From the NCBI GenBank assembly GCA_051649245.1, contig JBOFGS010000018.1:1-64000 (forward strand): 64,000 bases of DNA, written 5' to 3'. Both the position numbers and the translations under genes were made by a program. The DNA is from Brevinema_A sp051649245. Lineage in GTDB: Bacteria; Spirochaetota; Brevinematia; Brevinematales; Brevinemataceae. Below the pieces are notes generated by a model. The model was not told the DNA's origin. It did not search any database and saw only the letters and a list, made by a program, of their open reading frames with translations. Below, piece after piece: positions 52,167 to 62,084 of this stretch (position 1 is its first letter; each line of letters begins with the position of its first letter).

Positions 52167-52867
52167 ATTGTTTCTCCATTTTTTATTAAATCCTGTTTTT
52201 TTTTGATGCGGTTGATAATTTGTTCTTTGGTTGTGAGTAATGATTTAGTCGGATTATTATCAGTGATTCCATGACCTGGTAAGATAAGATTAATATGATA
52301 AGTCTCTAATTTTTTTATACTTTCAAATAACGAAGAATCCGATCCTGAATGGGTAATTAACGCAGGAATTCCACGTGCAAAAAGTGTATCTCCAGAAATT
52401 AAAATACCGTCTTGTTGCTCAAGAAGACAAATACCATCAATACTATGTCCCGGTGTAAAGATAATTTTCCAAATTTGTGAACCATTTGTTATGTGATCAT
52501 TATCTTGTAACAATGTTATTTTTTTTGGGAGTATTGGTAGTTTGGCTTGATATTTAAGAGCATAAATACATTCTTCATCTTGAAGATCTAATGCACTAAA
52601 ACATAAAGGATGACATAAGATTTCAGAGTTGCCAAAATATTCTAATGCTCCTGTATGATCATAATGAGAATGTGTTAGTATTACTTGATCAATATCATCA
52701 ATGTGCAAATTCAAATAATATAATTGTTCTTTGAGATGAAAAAAGGTTTCTCTTGTTCCCACATCAATCAGAATATTTTTTTCTCCAGTTAACAAATACG
52801 AATGAGCTGTAGGTTTGATAGCATGAAGTTTGTAAATTGAATCGGCTATTTTTTCAGGAGAATTCAT
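52142..52867 (-). CDS. MBL-fold metallohydrolase
   Basis: A 241-residue metallo-beta-lactamase-fold hydrolase. The metal-binding THSHYDH (His66, His68, Asp70, His71) is complete, and FTPGHSIDG, ISGDTLFARG and LPGHGITD supply the remaining ligands. It resembles the glyoxalase II-like group; the substrate is unknown. Its ATG overlaps the stop of the MAF-like gene by 4 bp (ATGA) and it has GGAGGTAG upstream, so it belongs to the same operon. Confidence 0.88.
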   Translation of the reverse strand: MNSPEKIADSIYKLHAIKPTAHSYLLTGEKNILIDVGTRETFFHLKEQLYYLNLHIDDIDQVILTHSHYDHTGALEYFGNSEILCHPLCFSALDLQDEECIYALKYQAKLPILPKKITLLQDNDHITNGSQIWKIIFTPGHSIDGICLLEQQDGILISGDTLFARGIPALITHSGSDSSLFESIKKLETYHINLILPGHGITDNNPTKSLLTTKEQIINRIKKKQDLIKNGETICKYQKLF

Positions 52868-54417
52868 ACTACCTCCAAAATTTTTTGTAAACGTTTTATT
52901 TTTTGTTGAATATTTATTGTTTTAATGTTTGAGTGAAGTTCTTTATAAAAATATTCTTTAATAATTTCATTTGTTGAATCGATAGTAATTTTTTCATTTT
53001 TTAATAAATCTAAGAATGTTGTAATAGTTTTTTGATCGATTTTTTGTGGTATGATACGAAATAAGTTTGTTTTTTTTGATGATGATTGATACTGAGAGAG
53101 AGTCTGATGATTCCAACCATTAAAATACGCACCATTTTCTGAAGCATTGATAACAGAACCACACAATTCAGGATTTAATTGAACAGATGTCTCAAACCAT
53201 GATTTAAATTGCATAAGTAATTCATCACTGTATGTCATCTTACCCAAAATAGAAGGTGTTTCCATATCAAAAGGAACTTTTTGAATGTGAATGGTATCCA
53301 ATGTGTTTAAACGATTGCTTGTTAAACGATACTCTTGATCATAAGGCGAACCTGTTGCATGTCCCCTGTGATTTGTATAAGCGAGATCTTGTCCGACTAA
53401 AAGAATTTTTTTTGCTTGATAGAAAATGGTAGCATGAAATGCTGTGTTTGCAACAGATCCACCCGTTTGCAATTCCGGAAAACAAATGCCTATATCTTTT
53501 AAACAATCAAGAAGAATAATTCGTTTCATAATCAACCCTCGATCTGTAGTATGTGGTTGTACTGTGGATGTATAAAGTACTTGTTTCCAAGCTAACGATG
53601 ATATTTGAGGACTGACTGTTATATCAGCAAGCAAGGTGATTTGTGAAAATGTATCTTCAGAAATTCCACAAAAATCACCAATATTATGTATCTTGGCATC
53701 AACAGAAAATACATAATCAGGAATGATATCAGCTTCAAGCAATGTTTTTAATGCTGTATCTACAGCTAGTATTATTAGTTTTGTGCTTAGTTTTTTGATG
53801 TAAGGCAAACTTTCTCGAAGTGATGGACCTGCTGAACAAATAATGACTTCTTGATCTTTAAAAATAGGGTCAAAAGTGACATGTGCGTGTTGAATATTTA
53901 TTAAAATATGTTTATGCCAAGAATCCATAAGATAAGAATAAATAGTATGGGTAGATCGGAGAGCATTTTTTCCTTGTTCAGCTCGTTTGAGATATATGGG
54001 ATCAATATCCATACCAAGCATTCTGATATCAATAAATGTTTTTGTGAGTGCTGGATTAAGATTGACCAATGCATTAAAAATATCTTCAGGATTGTCCTCA
54101 ACAAAGGCAAGTAATTGTTCCATAGGAAATATTTTTTTGAACACAGTTGCGGTTTTAGGTCGTGGTTCAATAGCGATTACATGATAACCTTGTTTAATGA
54201 GCATCTCAGTGTGATATCCCAATCCAACACCCCATAGCAGAACCACTGTTTGATTTTTTTCAGAAGAGGTGATTTTTGATAGAAGACGCTCAGCTTCTTT
54301 GATTGGCGATCGTGAACTATGAATGAATTTTTCGTTTTCTTTGAATGTAAACGCACCGTCTGGAGTAGGGATCATATTTGAGTCTGATAGTGATCTGATA
54401 CGATTAATAAGATCCAT
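52864..54417 (-). CDS. DUF115/MAF-like motility-associated glycosyltransferase-type protein
   Basis: A 517-residue protein of the DUF115 (MAF) family, members of which modify flagellins with nonulosonic acids in other bacteria. The core motif cluster is present: ICSAGPSLRESLPYI, VDTALKTLLEADIIPDYVFSVDAK, TGGSVANTAFHATIFYQAKK, and LVGQDLAYTNHRGHATGSPY. I use the ATG at 54417 with AGGATTT upstream; the longer frame starts from TTG at 54444. Whether it glycosylates flagellar filaments in this organism is an inference. It overlaps the PAP2 gene's stop. Confidence 0.82.
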   Translation of the reverse strand: MDLINRIRSLSDSNMIPTPDGAFTFKENEKFIHSSRSPIKEAERLLSKITSSEKNQTVVLLWGVGLGYHTEMLIKQGYHVIAIEPRPKTATVFKKIFPMEQLLAFVEDNPEDIFNALVNLNPALTKTFIDIRMLGMDIDPIYLKRAEQGKNALRSTHTIYSYLMDSWHKHILINIQHAHVTFDPIFKDQEVIICSAGPSLRESLPYIKKLSTKLIILAVDTALKTLLEADIIPDYVFSVDAKIHNIGDFCGISEDTFSQITLLADITVSPQISSLAWKQVLYTSTVQPHTTDRGLIMKRIILLDCLKDIGICFPELQTGGSVANTAFHATIFYQAKKILLVGQDLAYTNHRGHATGSPYDQEYRLTSNRLNTLDTIHIQKVPFDMETPSILGKMTYSDELLMQFKSWFETSVQLNPELCGSVINASENGAYFNGWNHQTLSQYQSSSKKTNLFRIIPQKIDQKTITTFLDLLKNEKITIDSTNEIIKEYFYKELHSNIKTINIQQKIKRLQKILEVV

Positions 54418-54982
54418 AGATAAATCCTGTAGCAAGACTTGCAAAAGTAATTCCTATTTTTGAAGAAATATAAGCAACCACGATCCCTCCAAAAATATCT
54501 GTTGGATAATGTACCGCTAAGTAAATTCGTGATAAAGCAATGATTAACGCAATAAAAAATAAGTAAGGCCAAATCATAGGAAATAATATTTTTGAGACAA
54601 AAAACATTGTAAATGCTGCACATGTGTGACCAGAAGGAAACGAATAAGGATCTGGTGGAGCATACAAATAATTCAAATCTTGATAAATAAGATAAGGTCT
54701 ATTACGTTTAACTAGATGCTTCAGAAAAATTTGAGCATATAGTTGGGTGATTGATGCCACCAAAAATGATAGTCCTGTAGGAACATGTACAAAAAGCATC
54801 ACAATCGAAAATAATAACCACAATTGCCCATTACCGATTTTTGTAAATAAAACAGCCGTTCGTGTAAAAAATTGACGACGTGATTTTGTAAGTGTTGCTA
54901 ATAAAATACGATCAGGATTAATTAGTTCTCTGAAAGATAAATTAGGAGAAATTAATTGTTTTTTTTGTTTAGGTGTTGCCAA
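54404..54982 (-). CDS. PAP2-family membrane phosphatase
   Basis: A 192-residue membrane phosphatase. The three signature regions are KHLVKRNRPYL, PYSFPSGHTCAAFT and SRIYLAVHYPTDIFGGI, carrying the catalytic Lys/Arg, Ser-Gly-His and Arg/His residues. It has five or six membrane helices. Relatives dephosphorylate undecaprenyl pyrophosphate or other lipid phosphates, so a role in recycling a lipid carrier for the glycosyl work suggested by the MAF-like neighbour is plausible. It overlaps the MAF-like gene by 14 bp. Confidence 0.88.
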   Translation of the reverse strand: MATPKQKKQLISPNLSFRELINPDRILLATLTKSRRQFFTRTAVLFTKIGNGQLWLLFSIVMLFVHVPTGLSFLVASITQLYAQIFLKHLVKRNRPYLIYQDLNYLYAPPDPYSFPSGHTCAAFTMFFVSKILFPMIWPYLFFIALIIALSRIYLAVHYPTDIFGGIVVAYISSKIGITFASLATGFIYGSY

Positions 54983-54991
54983 TCTTTACTC

Positions 54992-55414
54992 CTAATAGGA
55001 TATTTTGTGATTAGGTTCTACCAAATTTATAAATTGATTTACAATATTTGTTTCTAATTTAATTGCAGAACGTGAGTTTGAATCCATGAAAATATGTTTT
55101 GAGTATCCTATGGTGCAAATAGTATCATCACGCATGATCTTGTAGTCAAAACGCATTGTTCGTTGTGTCATTTCGGTCACAGCACATTTGATACAAATAA
55201 TATCTTCATAAAAAGTAGGTCGCTTGTAACGAAAGAAAAGTTCCGTGACAGGCATCATAACTCCAGCTTCTTCGACAGATTTGTAACTATGCCCAAGAGT
55301 GTTAAGTAAATCTGTGCGTGCGACTTCTGCCCAAACCGCATATACAGAATGGTGGATAACGCCCATCATATCTGTTTCTGCATATCGTGCAGTCACAAAA
55401 AAATCATGTATCAT
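54992..55414 (-). CDS. Acyl-CoA thioesterase, YbgC/hotdog family
   Basis: A 140-residue hotdog-fold thioesterase. The N-terminal RYAETDMMGVIHHSVY is the 4-hydroxybenzoyl-CoA thioesterase/YbgC signature with catalytic Asp15. PVTELFFRYKRPTFYED follows the family pattern. It hydrolyses short acyl-CoA or acyl-ACP in relatives. It starts 9 bp before the PAP2 gene on the same strand and is probably the first gene of the operon that ends at the BatE-like gene. Confidence 0.85.
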   Translation of the reverse strand: MIHDFFVTARYAETDMMGVIHHSVYAVWAEVARTDLLNTLGHSYKSVEEAGVMMPVTELFFRYKRPTFYEDIICIKCAVTEMTQRTMRFDYKIMRDDTICTIGYSKHIFMDSNSRSAIKLETNIVNQFINLVEPNHKISY

Positions 55415-55507
55415 TGTGATTCCTAAAATAATTTTTTCTCATCTCTTATGATATTTTATCAGATAATCATAGATCTTGTCAATATTTTGCTGACTTTGAT
55501 ATTCAAC

Positions 55508-55543
55508 GATAAAAGCCTTCCTAATATTAGGAAGGCTTTTATC
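55508..55543 (-). terminator. Intrinsic terminator
   Basis: A perfect 16-bp stem (55508-55523 with 55528-55543), 4-nt loop, AAGCCTTCC/GGAAGGCTT core with a T-run on the minus strand. It ends the yraN unit 40 bp after the stop at 55583. Confidence 0.85.
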
Positions 55544-55582
55544 AGAAAAGAAGGTAGTGCTAAGGTTATTTCTCTCAATAAC

Positions 55583-55786
55583 CTAGCTGGAAGGATCCGC
55601 CAAGTATCCTGCCGATAGCGCCTTACTAAGATTATCTGCTAGGAGATCGATCGTGTGATTCAAATAATTTGGATCATTGATTTTTTCTCGTAGAGATTTA
55701 GTCCTTTCGGGTGTTAAGGAACCAGCGTTTGTCTTAACAATGAGACGCTGAAAATTTCTCTTTCGATCAAATAGCATATGAGACAC
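55583..55786 (-). CDS. Small 67-residue protein, possibly FlgM-like
   Basis: A 67-residue protein from a GTG start at 55786 with GAGG at 7-8 nt upstream; an in-frame ATG follows three codons later. The basic N-terminus leads into ERTKSLREKINDPNYLNHTI and DLLADNLSKALSAG, a pattern with a weak resemblance to the C-terminal sigma-28-binding helices of FlgM anti-sigma factors. The region is richer in G+C than its surroundings. It lies 12 bp after yraN on the same strand. The FlgM link is only suggestive. Confidence 0.5.
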   Translation of the reverse strand: MSHMLFDRKRNFQRLIVKTNAGSLTPERTKSLREKINDPNYLNHTIDLLADNLSKALSAGYLADPSS

Positions 55787-55798
55787 TATGTAACCTCA

Positions 55799-56179
55799 TT
55801 AAAAAAAATTTGGTCTGTGCCCAATCTCCGCAACCTGATCTCGTTTATTTATTGTTATGAATATTGCATCAAATCGTGTTTCTGAAAATACGATTTTTGT
55901 GTCTTCAATAAAAATTTCTGCACTTGCATATATTTTTTTTGCCTTTGATTGATTGATAGAAATATCAAAATTTTTGTTATTCCTTCTTGTTTTTACTTCA
56001 ACAAAGATCAATATATTGTCTTTTTTAACAATAAGATCAATCTCTCCAAATCTTGTAAAATAATTTTCGGTAACAAACTCAAAGTCTTGATCAATTAAAT
56101 ATTTTTTTGCTGCTTTTTCACCAAGACGTCCTAGTGATTGTTTTTTATTTGTGGACAAATTGTTTTTTTTTTCACACAT
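55799..56179 (-). CDS. yraN: YraN family (UPF0102) endonuclease-like protein
   Basis: A 126-residue protein. LGRLGEKAAKKYL, RFGEIDLIVKKDNILIFVEVKTR and the RFDAI segment fit YraN, a small restriction-endonuclease-like fold with Glu/Asp/Glu-x-Lys residues in GEIDLI and VEVKTR. Its function in bacteria is not settled; recombination or DNA processing is suggested. Followed 12 bp later by the 67-residue gene. The start has a weak GGAG-like site. Confidence 0.88.
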   Translation of the reverse strand: MCEKKNNLSTNKKQSLGRLGEKAAKKYLIDQDFEFVTENYFTRFGEIDLIVKKDNILIFVEVKTRRNNKNFDISINQSKAKKIYASAEIFIEDTKIVFSETRFDAIFITINKRDQVAEIGHRPNFF

Positions 56180-56358
56180 GATACTTCATTTTTCGGAGTA
56201 TTATGCTAATGCTTTATATTACAAAAATCTATTTTTGACTTATTTTTAAACTTTTTAATAACTCAAACATTAAAAGAAAAAGAGATAAAAACTCGATTTT
56301 ATTATTTTTTTATGTTATAATTGCAGGATATTAATTTGCAAATATTTTGAGGAATCGT

Positions 56359-58491
56359 ATGAAAAAATTAAAATTTGTTTTTGTTTTTCTTTCTGCTCTA
56401 ATAGTTTCCAAAACATTCTCACAGGATCAACTATATCCTTTTCCTGATAAAGGAAAATGGGGATATATTAATCAAGAGGGTAGGATTGTATTGCCGGCAC
56501 GTTATGAATCAGCTGGTTTTTTTTACGATGGATTAGCCAAAATTTCTGTCATTAATGAACGAAATGAATATCTTTATGGATTTATTAATACAGCAGGAAA
56601 AGAAATTATTTCTCCTAAATTTGTTGCCGTTTCGGAGTTTTCTGGTGGCGTTGCACGTGTTCAGATTAGAGGTAAGTATGCTTTATTGCTCCCTAATGGA
56701 TCGTTATCTGGCCCCGTCCAGTACGACTACATTTATCCTGCAACCAACGGTGTTTCTATTTTTAAAAAAGATTCACGCTACGGATACATTGATAATAATG
56801 GAAATGTTATTGTTAATGCATTATATGATAGAGCGTTTAATTTTCAAGATGGTATGGCTTTAGTTGGTCGAAAAGAACGAAATAAAATGTATTATGGCTT
56901 TATTAATATGAGAGGAGAAGTAGTGGTTCCTTTAAAATATGAAGGAGCACGTTCTTATTCTGAGGGATTTGGTGGTCTTTATGAAAATAGAAAATGGTTT
57001 TATGTTAATAAAAAAGGTCAACAAATCTTTGAAAAACGATTTGATTCTATCGGTGCTTTTTATGAAGGATTAGCTCGTGTTAGACTTAATAATGAATGGG
57101 GTTATATTAATACTCTTGGCGAGATGGTTATTCCTCCTATGTATAAAGAAGCTGATGATTTTCATAATGGATTTGCTATCGTAGGTGACGGATCATATTT
57201 TTCTTATATTTCAAAATCAAATAAACAAATAGTCCCTTTTGTTTTTACACGTGCAACACGTTTTGATGGAAAACTTGCTCGTGTATCCCAAAATAATAAA
57301 AATGGTTTTATGAATGCAGACGGTCGTTATAATCTTACAGAAAAGATTAATTCTATAGGATCTTTTTATCATGATAGGGCTCGTATGCGAGTCGGTCGAT
57401 ATTATGGATATTATGACAACAATGCAAGAGTTGCTATCAAACCTAAATATCTTTACACATCTGATTTTAAAGGTGAGTTGGCAATGACAATTGCAGCAAT
57501 TCCTGGAGGATATGAAGCATCATATATTAATAAAGAAGGTGTTTCTATTCGTTCTTGGAAAATATTATCTGAAATCGTCCCTAAACCTGATGAACTTTTG
57601 TATACAGTCTCTTATCCAAATGTGCCGTTTTATAGAGAAAGTGATCCAAATTCACGCCTCATTATTAAGGCAAATTACAGTACTGCTTTTCAAAAAACAT
57701 TCCAAACTACTGCGACACCTATTATTGGACATGGACTAAGTGGATTTCTTTATTCTGCGACATATTTTGGGCGACCGGGTTTTGTTTTTTCTGAAGCAAT
57801 ATCATCATTTCCTGCACCTAAGCCAGATATGGGTATTTATACTTACTTTCAAGAAAAATTCGGGATTGTTTCAGAGACTAGTTCTCCAAATGATTACACG
57901 AAACCAATGAATACGACATTTTTTAATGGCTCTACATTAAAACGCACAATTAACAAAAATATAGTAATGGATACATATTTTATCCCATTTATGAAAATGG
58001 GAGAAGCTTTTTTTATCTTTAGTGCGGCTGCAGGATTCCCTACTTCTGAATATCCTGAACGTTCTATGTCAATGCCAAATTTTCTTTCAAAACAACATCA
58101 AGCACGTTTTAATGGACGAAAGGATCGTGAGAACAAACCTTTAGAGTTTAATATTTCTTTTGATAAAGAACGAATTGTTGCTAAGCGTCAAAATTTTGGT
58201 GTTGAAATAATACATTATTATCCTATTCCTTTTGTATATGATACTCCAAAAGAAAATGAAAAAGTATTTGAATCTCAAATTAAACAAGATTTACCAATAG
58301 AACCTATCCAAACAAATGATATGCTTATTCAAAAAAATATTACCAACAATAATATTTTTCAAACAAACCAGCTTATTATTCAAACAAATGAATTGAATAC
58401 CAATACGATCATCCTTGATGAGCGACCAGATTCTACTAATAATATTGATATCACAACCCCTGTGCTTAATACTGTAGAAACACAAAATTAA
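56359..58491 (+). CDS. Exported WG-repeat protein
   Basis: A 710-residue exported protein. I use the ATG at 56359 (GAGGAATCGT upstream) instead of a TTG at 56347. After a signal peptide (cleavage near TFSQD) come about nine WG repeats of the form KWGYIN..G..V.P..Y..A..F..GLA.V (about 25-390). An SH3-like region follows (YTVSYPNVPFYRESDPNSR), then a mixed region, and an Asn/Thr/Ile-rich, probably disordered C-terminal tail (about 640-710). WG repeats are common in spirochaetes; their role is unknown, perhaps protein binding at the cell surface or periplasm. Confidence 0.82.
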   Translation: MKKLKFVFVFLSALIVSKTFSQDQLYPFPDKGKWGYINQEGRIVLPARYESAGFFYDGLAKISVINERNEYLYGFINTAGKEIISPKFVAVSEFSGGVARVQIRGKYALLLPNGSLSGPVQYDYIYPATNGVSIFKKDSRYGYIDNNGNVIVNALYDRAFNFQDGMALVGRKERNKMYYGFINMRGEVVVPLKYEGARSYSEGFGGLYENRKWFYVNKKGQQIFEKRFDSIGAFYEGLARVRLNNEWGYINTLGEMVIPPMYKEADDFHNGFAIVGDGSYFSYISKSNKQIVPFVFTRATRFDGKLARVSQNNKNGFMNADGRYNLTEKINSIGSFYHDRARMRVGRYYGYYDNNARVAIKPKYLYTSDFKGELAMTIAAIPGGYEASYINKEGVSIRSWKILSEIVPKPDELLYTVSYPNVPFYRESDPNSRLIIKANYSTAFQKTFQTTATPIIGHGLSGFLYSATYFGRPGFVFSEAISSFPAPKPDMGIYTYFQEKFGIVSETSSPNDYTKPMNTTFFNGSTLKRTINKNIVMDTYFIPFMKMGEAFFIFSAAAGFPTSEYPERSMSMPNFLSKQHQARFNGRKDRENKPLEFNISFDKERIVAKRQNFGVEIIHYYPIPFVYDTPKENEKVFESQIKQDLPIEPIQTNDMLIQKNITNNNIFQTNQLIIQTNELNTNTIILDERPDSTNNIDITTPVLNTVETQN

Positions 58492-58494
58492 AAA

Positions 58495-58536
58495 ACAATC
58501 AAAAAAAGAGTCTAAGAAGACTCTTTTTTTGATTGT
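58495..58536. terminator. Bidirectional terminator between the WG-repeat gene and clpC
   Basis: A perfect 19-bp stem (58495-58513 with 58518-58536), 4-nt loop, A7/T7 tracts in the arms. Confidence 0.88.
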
Positions 58537-58550
58537 ATAATAGTAATTGA

Positions 58551-61091
58551 TTACTCTTTTGTTACGATATTTGATTGTGATGGTTCATTTTTTTTTGCTC
58601 TTTTTCGCTTGCTTTTGCTTGGAAGCTCAACCAATTTTTTAATATGATGTTTCAATTGCAGTTCGTCATTATCCAATGTGACATTCATTTCTATTAATTC
58701 TAATTCAGTATTTAATACTTTTCCTATTTTTAATGCAATGTTTGTCGCAGGAACTTCGATATATTTTGAGATTGCTCTACGTAATGAACGAGCACCATAC
58801 TTAACTTCAAAACCAAGTTTAATAACATGTTTTAAGGCATCATTAGTTACTTGAAATTGGATTCCGTTTGGTCTGATATTATCATTCAATTCTTTGATCA
58901 TACGTGCTGCGATATCAACTAAGGTATCTTCGGTTAATTGATTGAAAACAATAGCATCATCAATACGATTCAAAAATTCTGGTTTAAAGTAATTTTTTAG
59001 TTCTGTTAATACTAAATTTTTACGTTTCTCATATTCTTGTTCATGTTCTGAAAATCCTAGTGTCGATTTTTGTGTCAACTTATCTGTTCCAAGATTTGAT
59101 GTAAAAATGATTAAGCAGTTTTTAAAGCTGATTTTTTCTCCTATAGAATCCGTAACATGTCCTTCATCTAAAATTTGGAGAAACATATTAAAGATCTCAG
59201 GGTTTGCTTTCTCAATTTCATCAAATAAAATAATAGAATAAGGACGTCGTTTAACATGTTCTGTTAATTCTCCACCATTTTCATGCCCGACATACCCCGG
59301 AGGTGCTCCTAGCAAACGTGATGAATTATGTCTATCCATAAATTCACTCATGTCAATTCGAATCAATGAATCTTCTGTTCCAAACATAAATCGTGCTAAT
59401 TCTTTTGCTAATTCTGTCTTACCAACACCTGTTGGTCCTAAAAACATAAAACTACCAATAGGTCTTCGAAAATCTCTGATACCCACAGCATTTTTTTTCA
59501 CTGCATTAGATACACTTTCAATAGCTTCAGGTTGACCTTTGATTGTTTCACTCAAAATTTCTGTTAATGTTAGGTAACGTGAGTATTCTTCATCAGTATT
59601 GAGTTGTTTGATAGGGATATCTGTCATCCGAGAGATGACTCGATAGATTTCAGCAGAATCAATAACAATATCTTCTTTTTTTGTAGATGAAAGCCATTCT
59701 TCTTGTTTTTCAACTAATTCTTCTCTTTTTTTACGAAGAACATCTCTTAATTCAGCAGCATTTTCATAATGTTGTTTTTTTACAAGATCGTGTTTTAGTG
59801 ATTCAAGGCGTGATAGTTCGAGTTCCATTTCTACTAGATGTTCGGGTTTATCTGTTAAGTTTGATGCTACTTGTGCTCCCGCTTCATCAATAATATCAAT
59901 TGCTTTGTCAGGAAAATGTCTGTCTGTGATATAACGTGCCGCTAGTTGAACAGCTGTTTTTAATGCTTGTGGTGTGTACGTTATATTATGAAATTCTTCA
60001 TATTTACTTTTCAAACGTGTCAAAATAGTAATTGTTTCATCCATATTAGGTTCATCAATACGGATAGGTTGAAAACGACGAACAAGAGCTTTGTCTTTTT
60101 CGATACGTTTTTTGTATTCATCAAATGTTGTTGCACCAATAGTTTTAATTAAACCTCTTGCAAATGCAGGTTTAAGCATATTTGATGCATCTAATGCACC
60201 TTCTGCATTACCAGCACCAAGAATAGTATGAATCTCATCAATAAAAATAATAACATCTTTATCTTTTTCAGCTTCTTGTATTAACGCTTTAAGACGTTCT
60301 TCAAATTCCCCACGATACTTTGTACCTGCAACAAGAGCTCCCATATCGAGCTGTAATATTTTTTTTCCGATTAATTGTTCCGGCACAGAATTAGAGACAA
60401 TCAATTGTGAGATTCCTTCAATAATAGAAGTTTTACCCACACCGGGTTCTCCAATCAAGATGGGATTGTTTTTTGTTCTACGAGATAGTACTTGTAAGAC
60501 ACGTGTGATTTCTTTTTTTCGTCCCACAACAGGATCTAGTTTGCCTTCTGCAGCTTCATTAGTAATATTTTGACAAAATTTATCTAAAAATGGCGTTTTA
60601 ATTTGTTTTTTCTTTTTATTCCACGTACGTAATTCACCATAGCCTACAATACTGATTACAGCATTTCTTAATTGATGGATATTAAGTCCATGATTTTCGA
60701 TAATAAATGGAATAATAGCTTGAGGAAAATTTTCTGAATAAATACCAAGCAATAAATGTTCTGTTCCTACATAATTATGACCAATTAATTTTGCTTCCTG
60801 ACGTGCATTTTCGATGACTTGATAGACACGATTGGAAATTGGAATTCCACCAAGTGTAAGAGTATCTCCACCTTGACCTCTTAATGCAAACTCTACTTCA
60901 TTTTGAAGCTCTTCGATACCAAGACCTAGATTTTGTAATGTTTTGATAGCTGTACCTTCAGACTCTCTGAGGATACCAAGAAAAATATGCTCTGGAGTTA
61001 ATTCTTCGCTAAATAAACGTCGTGCCTCTTGTTGGGCTAAGATAGAAACGACACGTTGTGCACGATGCGTAAATCCAGTAAAATCGTACAT
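58551..61091 (-). CDS. clpC: ATP-dependent Clp protease ATPase subunit ClpC
   Basis: An 846-residue AAA+ unfoldase. Two N-terminal Clp repeats (about 1-150) and the first AAA domain with GEPGVGKT (214-221) and FIDEIHT are clear. A UVR-type linker domain (LESLKHDLVKKQHYENAAEL) follows, then the second AAA domain with GPTGVGKTELAK and FDEIEKA. The LGF tripeptide in KSTLGFSEHE is the ClpP-docking loop. The C-terminal tail is Lys/Arg-rich. mcsA, mcsB and ctsR are not adjacent. GGAGG precedes the start. Confidence 0.96.
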   Translation of the reverse strand: MYDFTGFTHRAQRVVSILAQQEARRLFSEELTPEHIFLGILRESEGTAIKTLQNLGLGIEELQNEVEFALRGQGGDTLTLGGIPISNRVYQVIENARQEAKLIGHNYVGTEHLLLGIYSENFPQAIIPFIIENHGLNIHQLRNAVISIVGYGELRTWNKKKKQIKTPFLDKFCQNITNEAAEGKLDPVVGRKKEITRVLQVLSRRTKNNPILIGEPGVGKTSIIEGISQLIVSNSVPEQLIGKKILQLDMGALVAGTKYRGEFEERLKALIQEAEKDKDVIIFIDEIHTILGAGNAEGALDASNMLKPAFARGLIKTIGATTFDEYKKRIEKDKALVRRFQPIRIDEPNMDETITILTRLKSKYEEFHNITYTPQALKTAVQLAARYITDRHFPDKAIDIIDEAGAQVASNLTDKPEHLVEMELELSRLESLKHDLVKKQHYENAAELRDVLRKKREELVEKQEEWLSSTKKEDIVIDSAEIYRVISRMTDIPIKQLNTDEEYSRYLTLTEILSETIKGQPEAIESVSNAVKKNAVGIRDFRRPIGSFMFLGPTGVGKTELAKELARFMFGTEDSLIRIDMSEFMDRHNSSRLLGAPPGYVGHENGGELTEHVKRRPYSIILFDEIEKANPEIFNMFLQILDEGHVTDSIGEKISFKNCLIIFTSNLGTDKLTQKSTLGFSEHEQEYEKRKNLVLTELKNYFKPEFLNRIDDAIVFNQLTEDTLVDIAARMIKELNDNIRPNGIQFQVTNDALKHVIKLGFEVKYGARSLRRAISKYIEVPATNIALKIGKVLNTELELIEMNVTLDNDELQLKHHIKKLVELPSKSKRKRAKKNEPSQSNIVTKE

Positions 61092-61160
61092 ATTTCCTCC
61101 ATATGTTTTTTGTTATTTAATTAGAGTGATATTTTTTTCTATAGTTTTATATCGGATCAA

Positions 61161-62084
61161 TTAGTTTGGATCTTGAAACTTTTTTTGTATGTATGCATTG
61201 CAAGAACATACTAAAAAAGATCCTAATAATAAAATATACGCAATTATTTGTATCAAAGACAATTCAATTTTGAAAAAAAGCATGTCTGTTAGTGCCGCAA
61301 AAAAACTTTGTAATGATAAAACAATTGGTACCAACACCGGATTACTGTGTTTTTGACCTAAAAAATATAGAATATAGCCCATAGTTCCTGCTACGACACC
61401 TATATATATTAAACTCCATAAAAGAGATGGTGTGTCAAATATCATAGGGATTTTAGAGAGAAATTCAGGATCTGTTTTAATCAAAAAAGGAATACTGCAC
61501 GCAATAATAGTAATACTTTGGTAGAATTGTACCCCAAAAGCATATGATGTATCATGCAATACCCGTGCACTCAATAAGATATATATCGTATATGCAATAC
61601 TTGCTAAGGAACATAGAAACGTCCCTTTATCATAAACAAAAGAACCGTCTCCCCAAGATAATAATAGAGAACCAATACTTGAAAGCAAGAGACAAAAAAT
61701 AATAATCATTGATATTTGTTGTTTGAATATCACAAAACTTACTAATGGTACCAAAATAATATACAGAGACATCATAATCATTCCCATGGATCCATGAGTG
61801 ATATTTTGAAGACCATATATAGAAAGACTAAGCGCAATAAATAAAATAATTCCCATCAAAAAACTTCCACATATGATTTTTTTTGAAATGGACATTATTT
61901 CTTTGATATTAAGGATAAAGATTAGAATCGTTGGAATAGTATAACGAACAAAAATTTCAAAGAATACACTAATGTTATGCTGACCTAGAATTCGTGTAGG
62001 AATATAAGCAATTCCCCAAATAATAGAGGCTCCTAATAAGGAAATAAGACCGATTTTATCAGCAAAAGAAGGATTTTTTTTCAT
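61161..62084 (-). CDS. EamA/DMT superfamily transporter
   Basis: A 307-residue membrane protein with ten hydrophobic segments in two EamA halves. The pattern GASIIWGIAYIPTRILG at the start, and the second half with IYIGVVAGTMGYILYFLGQKH and PVLVPIVLSLQSFFAALTD, fit the drug/metabolite transporter superfamily. Substrate is unknown. The ATG overlaps the stop of the upstream membrane protein by 4 bp (ATGA), so they are translationally coupled. Confidence 0.82.
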   Translation of the reverse strand: MKKNPSFADKIGLISLLGASIIWGIAYIPTRILGQHNISVFFEIFVRYTIPTILIFILNIKEIMSISKKIICGSFLMGIILFIALSLSIYGLQNITHGSMGMIMMSLYIILVPLVSFVIFKQQISMIIIFCLLLSSIGSLLLSWGDGSFVYDKGTFLCSLASIAYTIYILLSARVLHDTSYAFGVQFYQSITIIACSIPFLIKTDPEFLSKIPMIFDTPSLLWSLIYIGVVAGTMGYILYFLGQKHSNPVLVPIVLSLQSFFAALTDMLFFKIELSLIQIIAYILLLGSFLVCSCNAYIQKKFQDPN

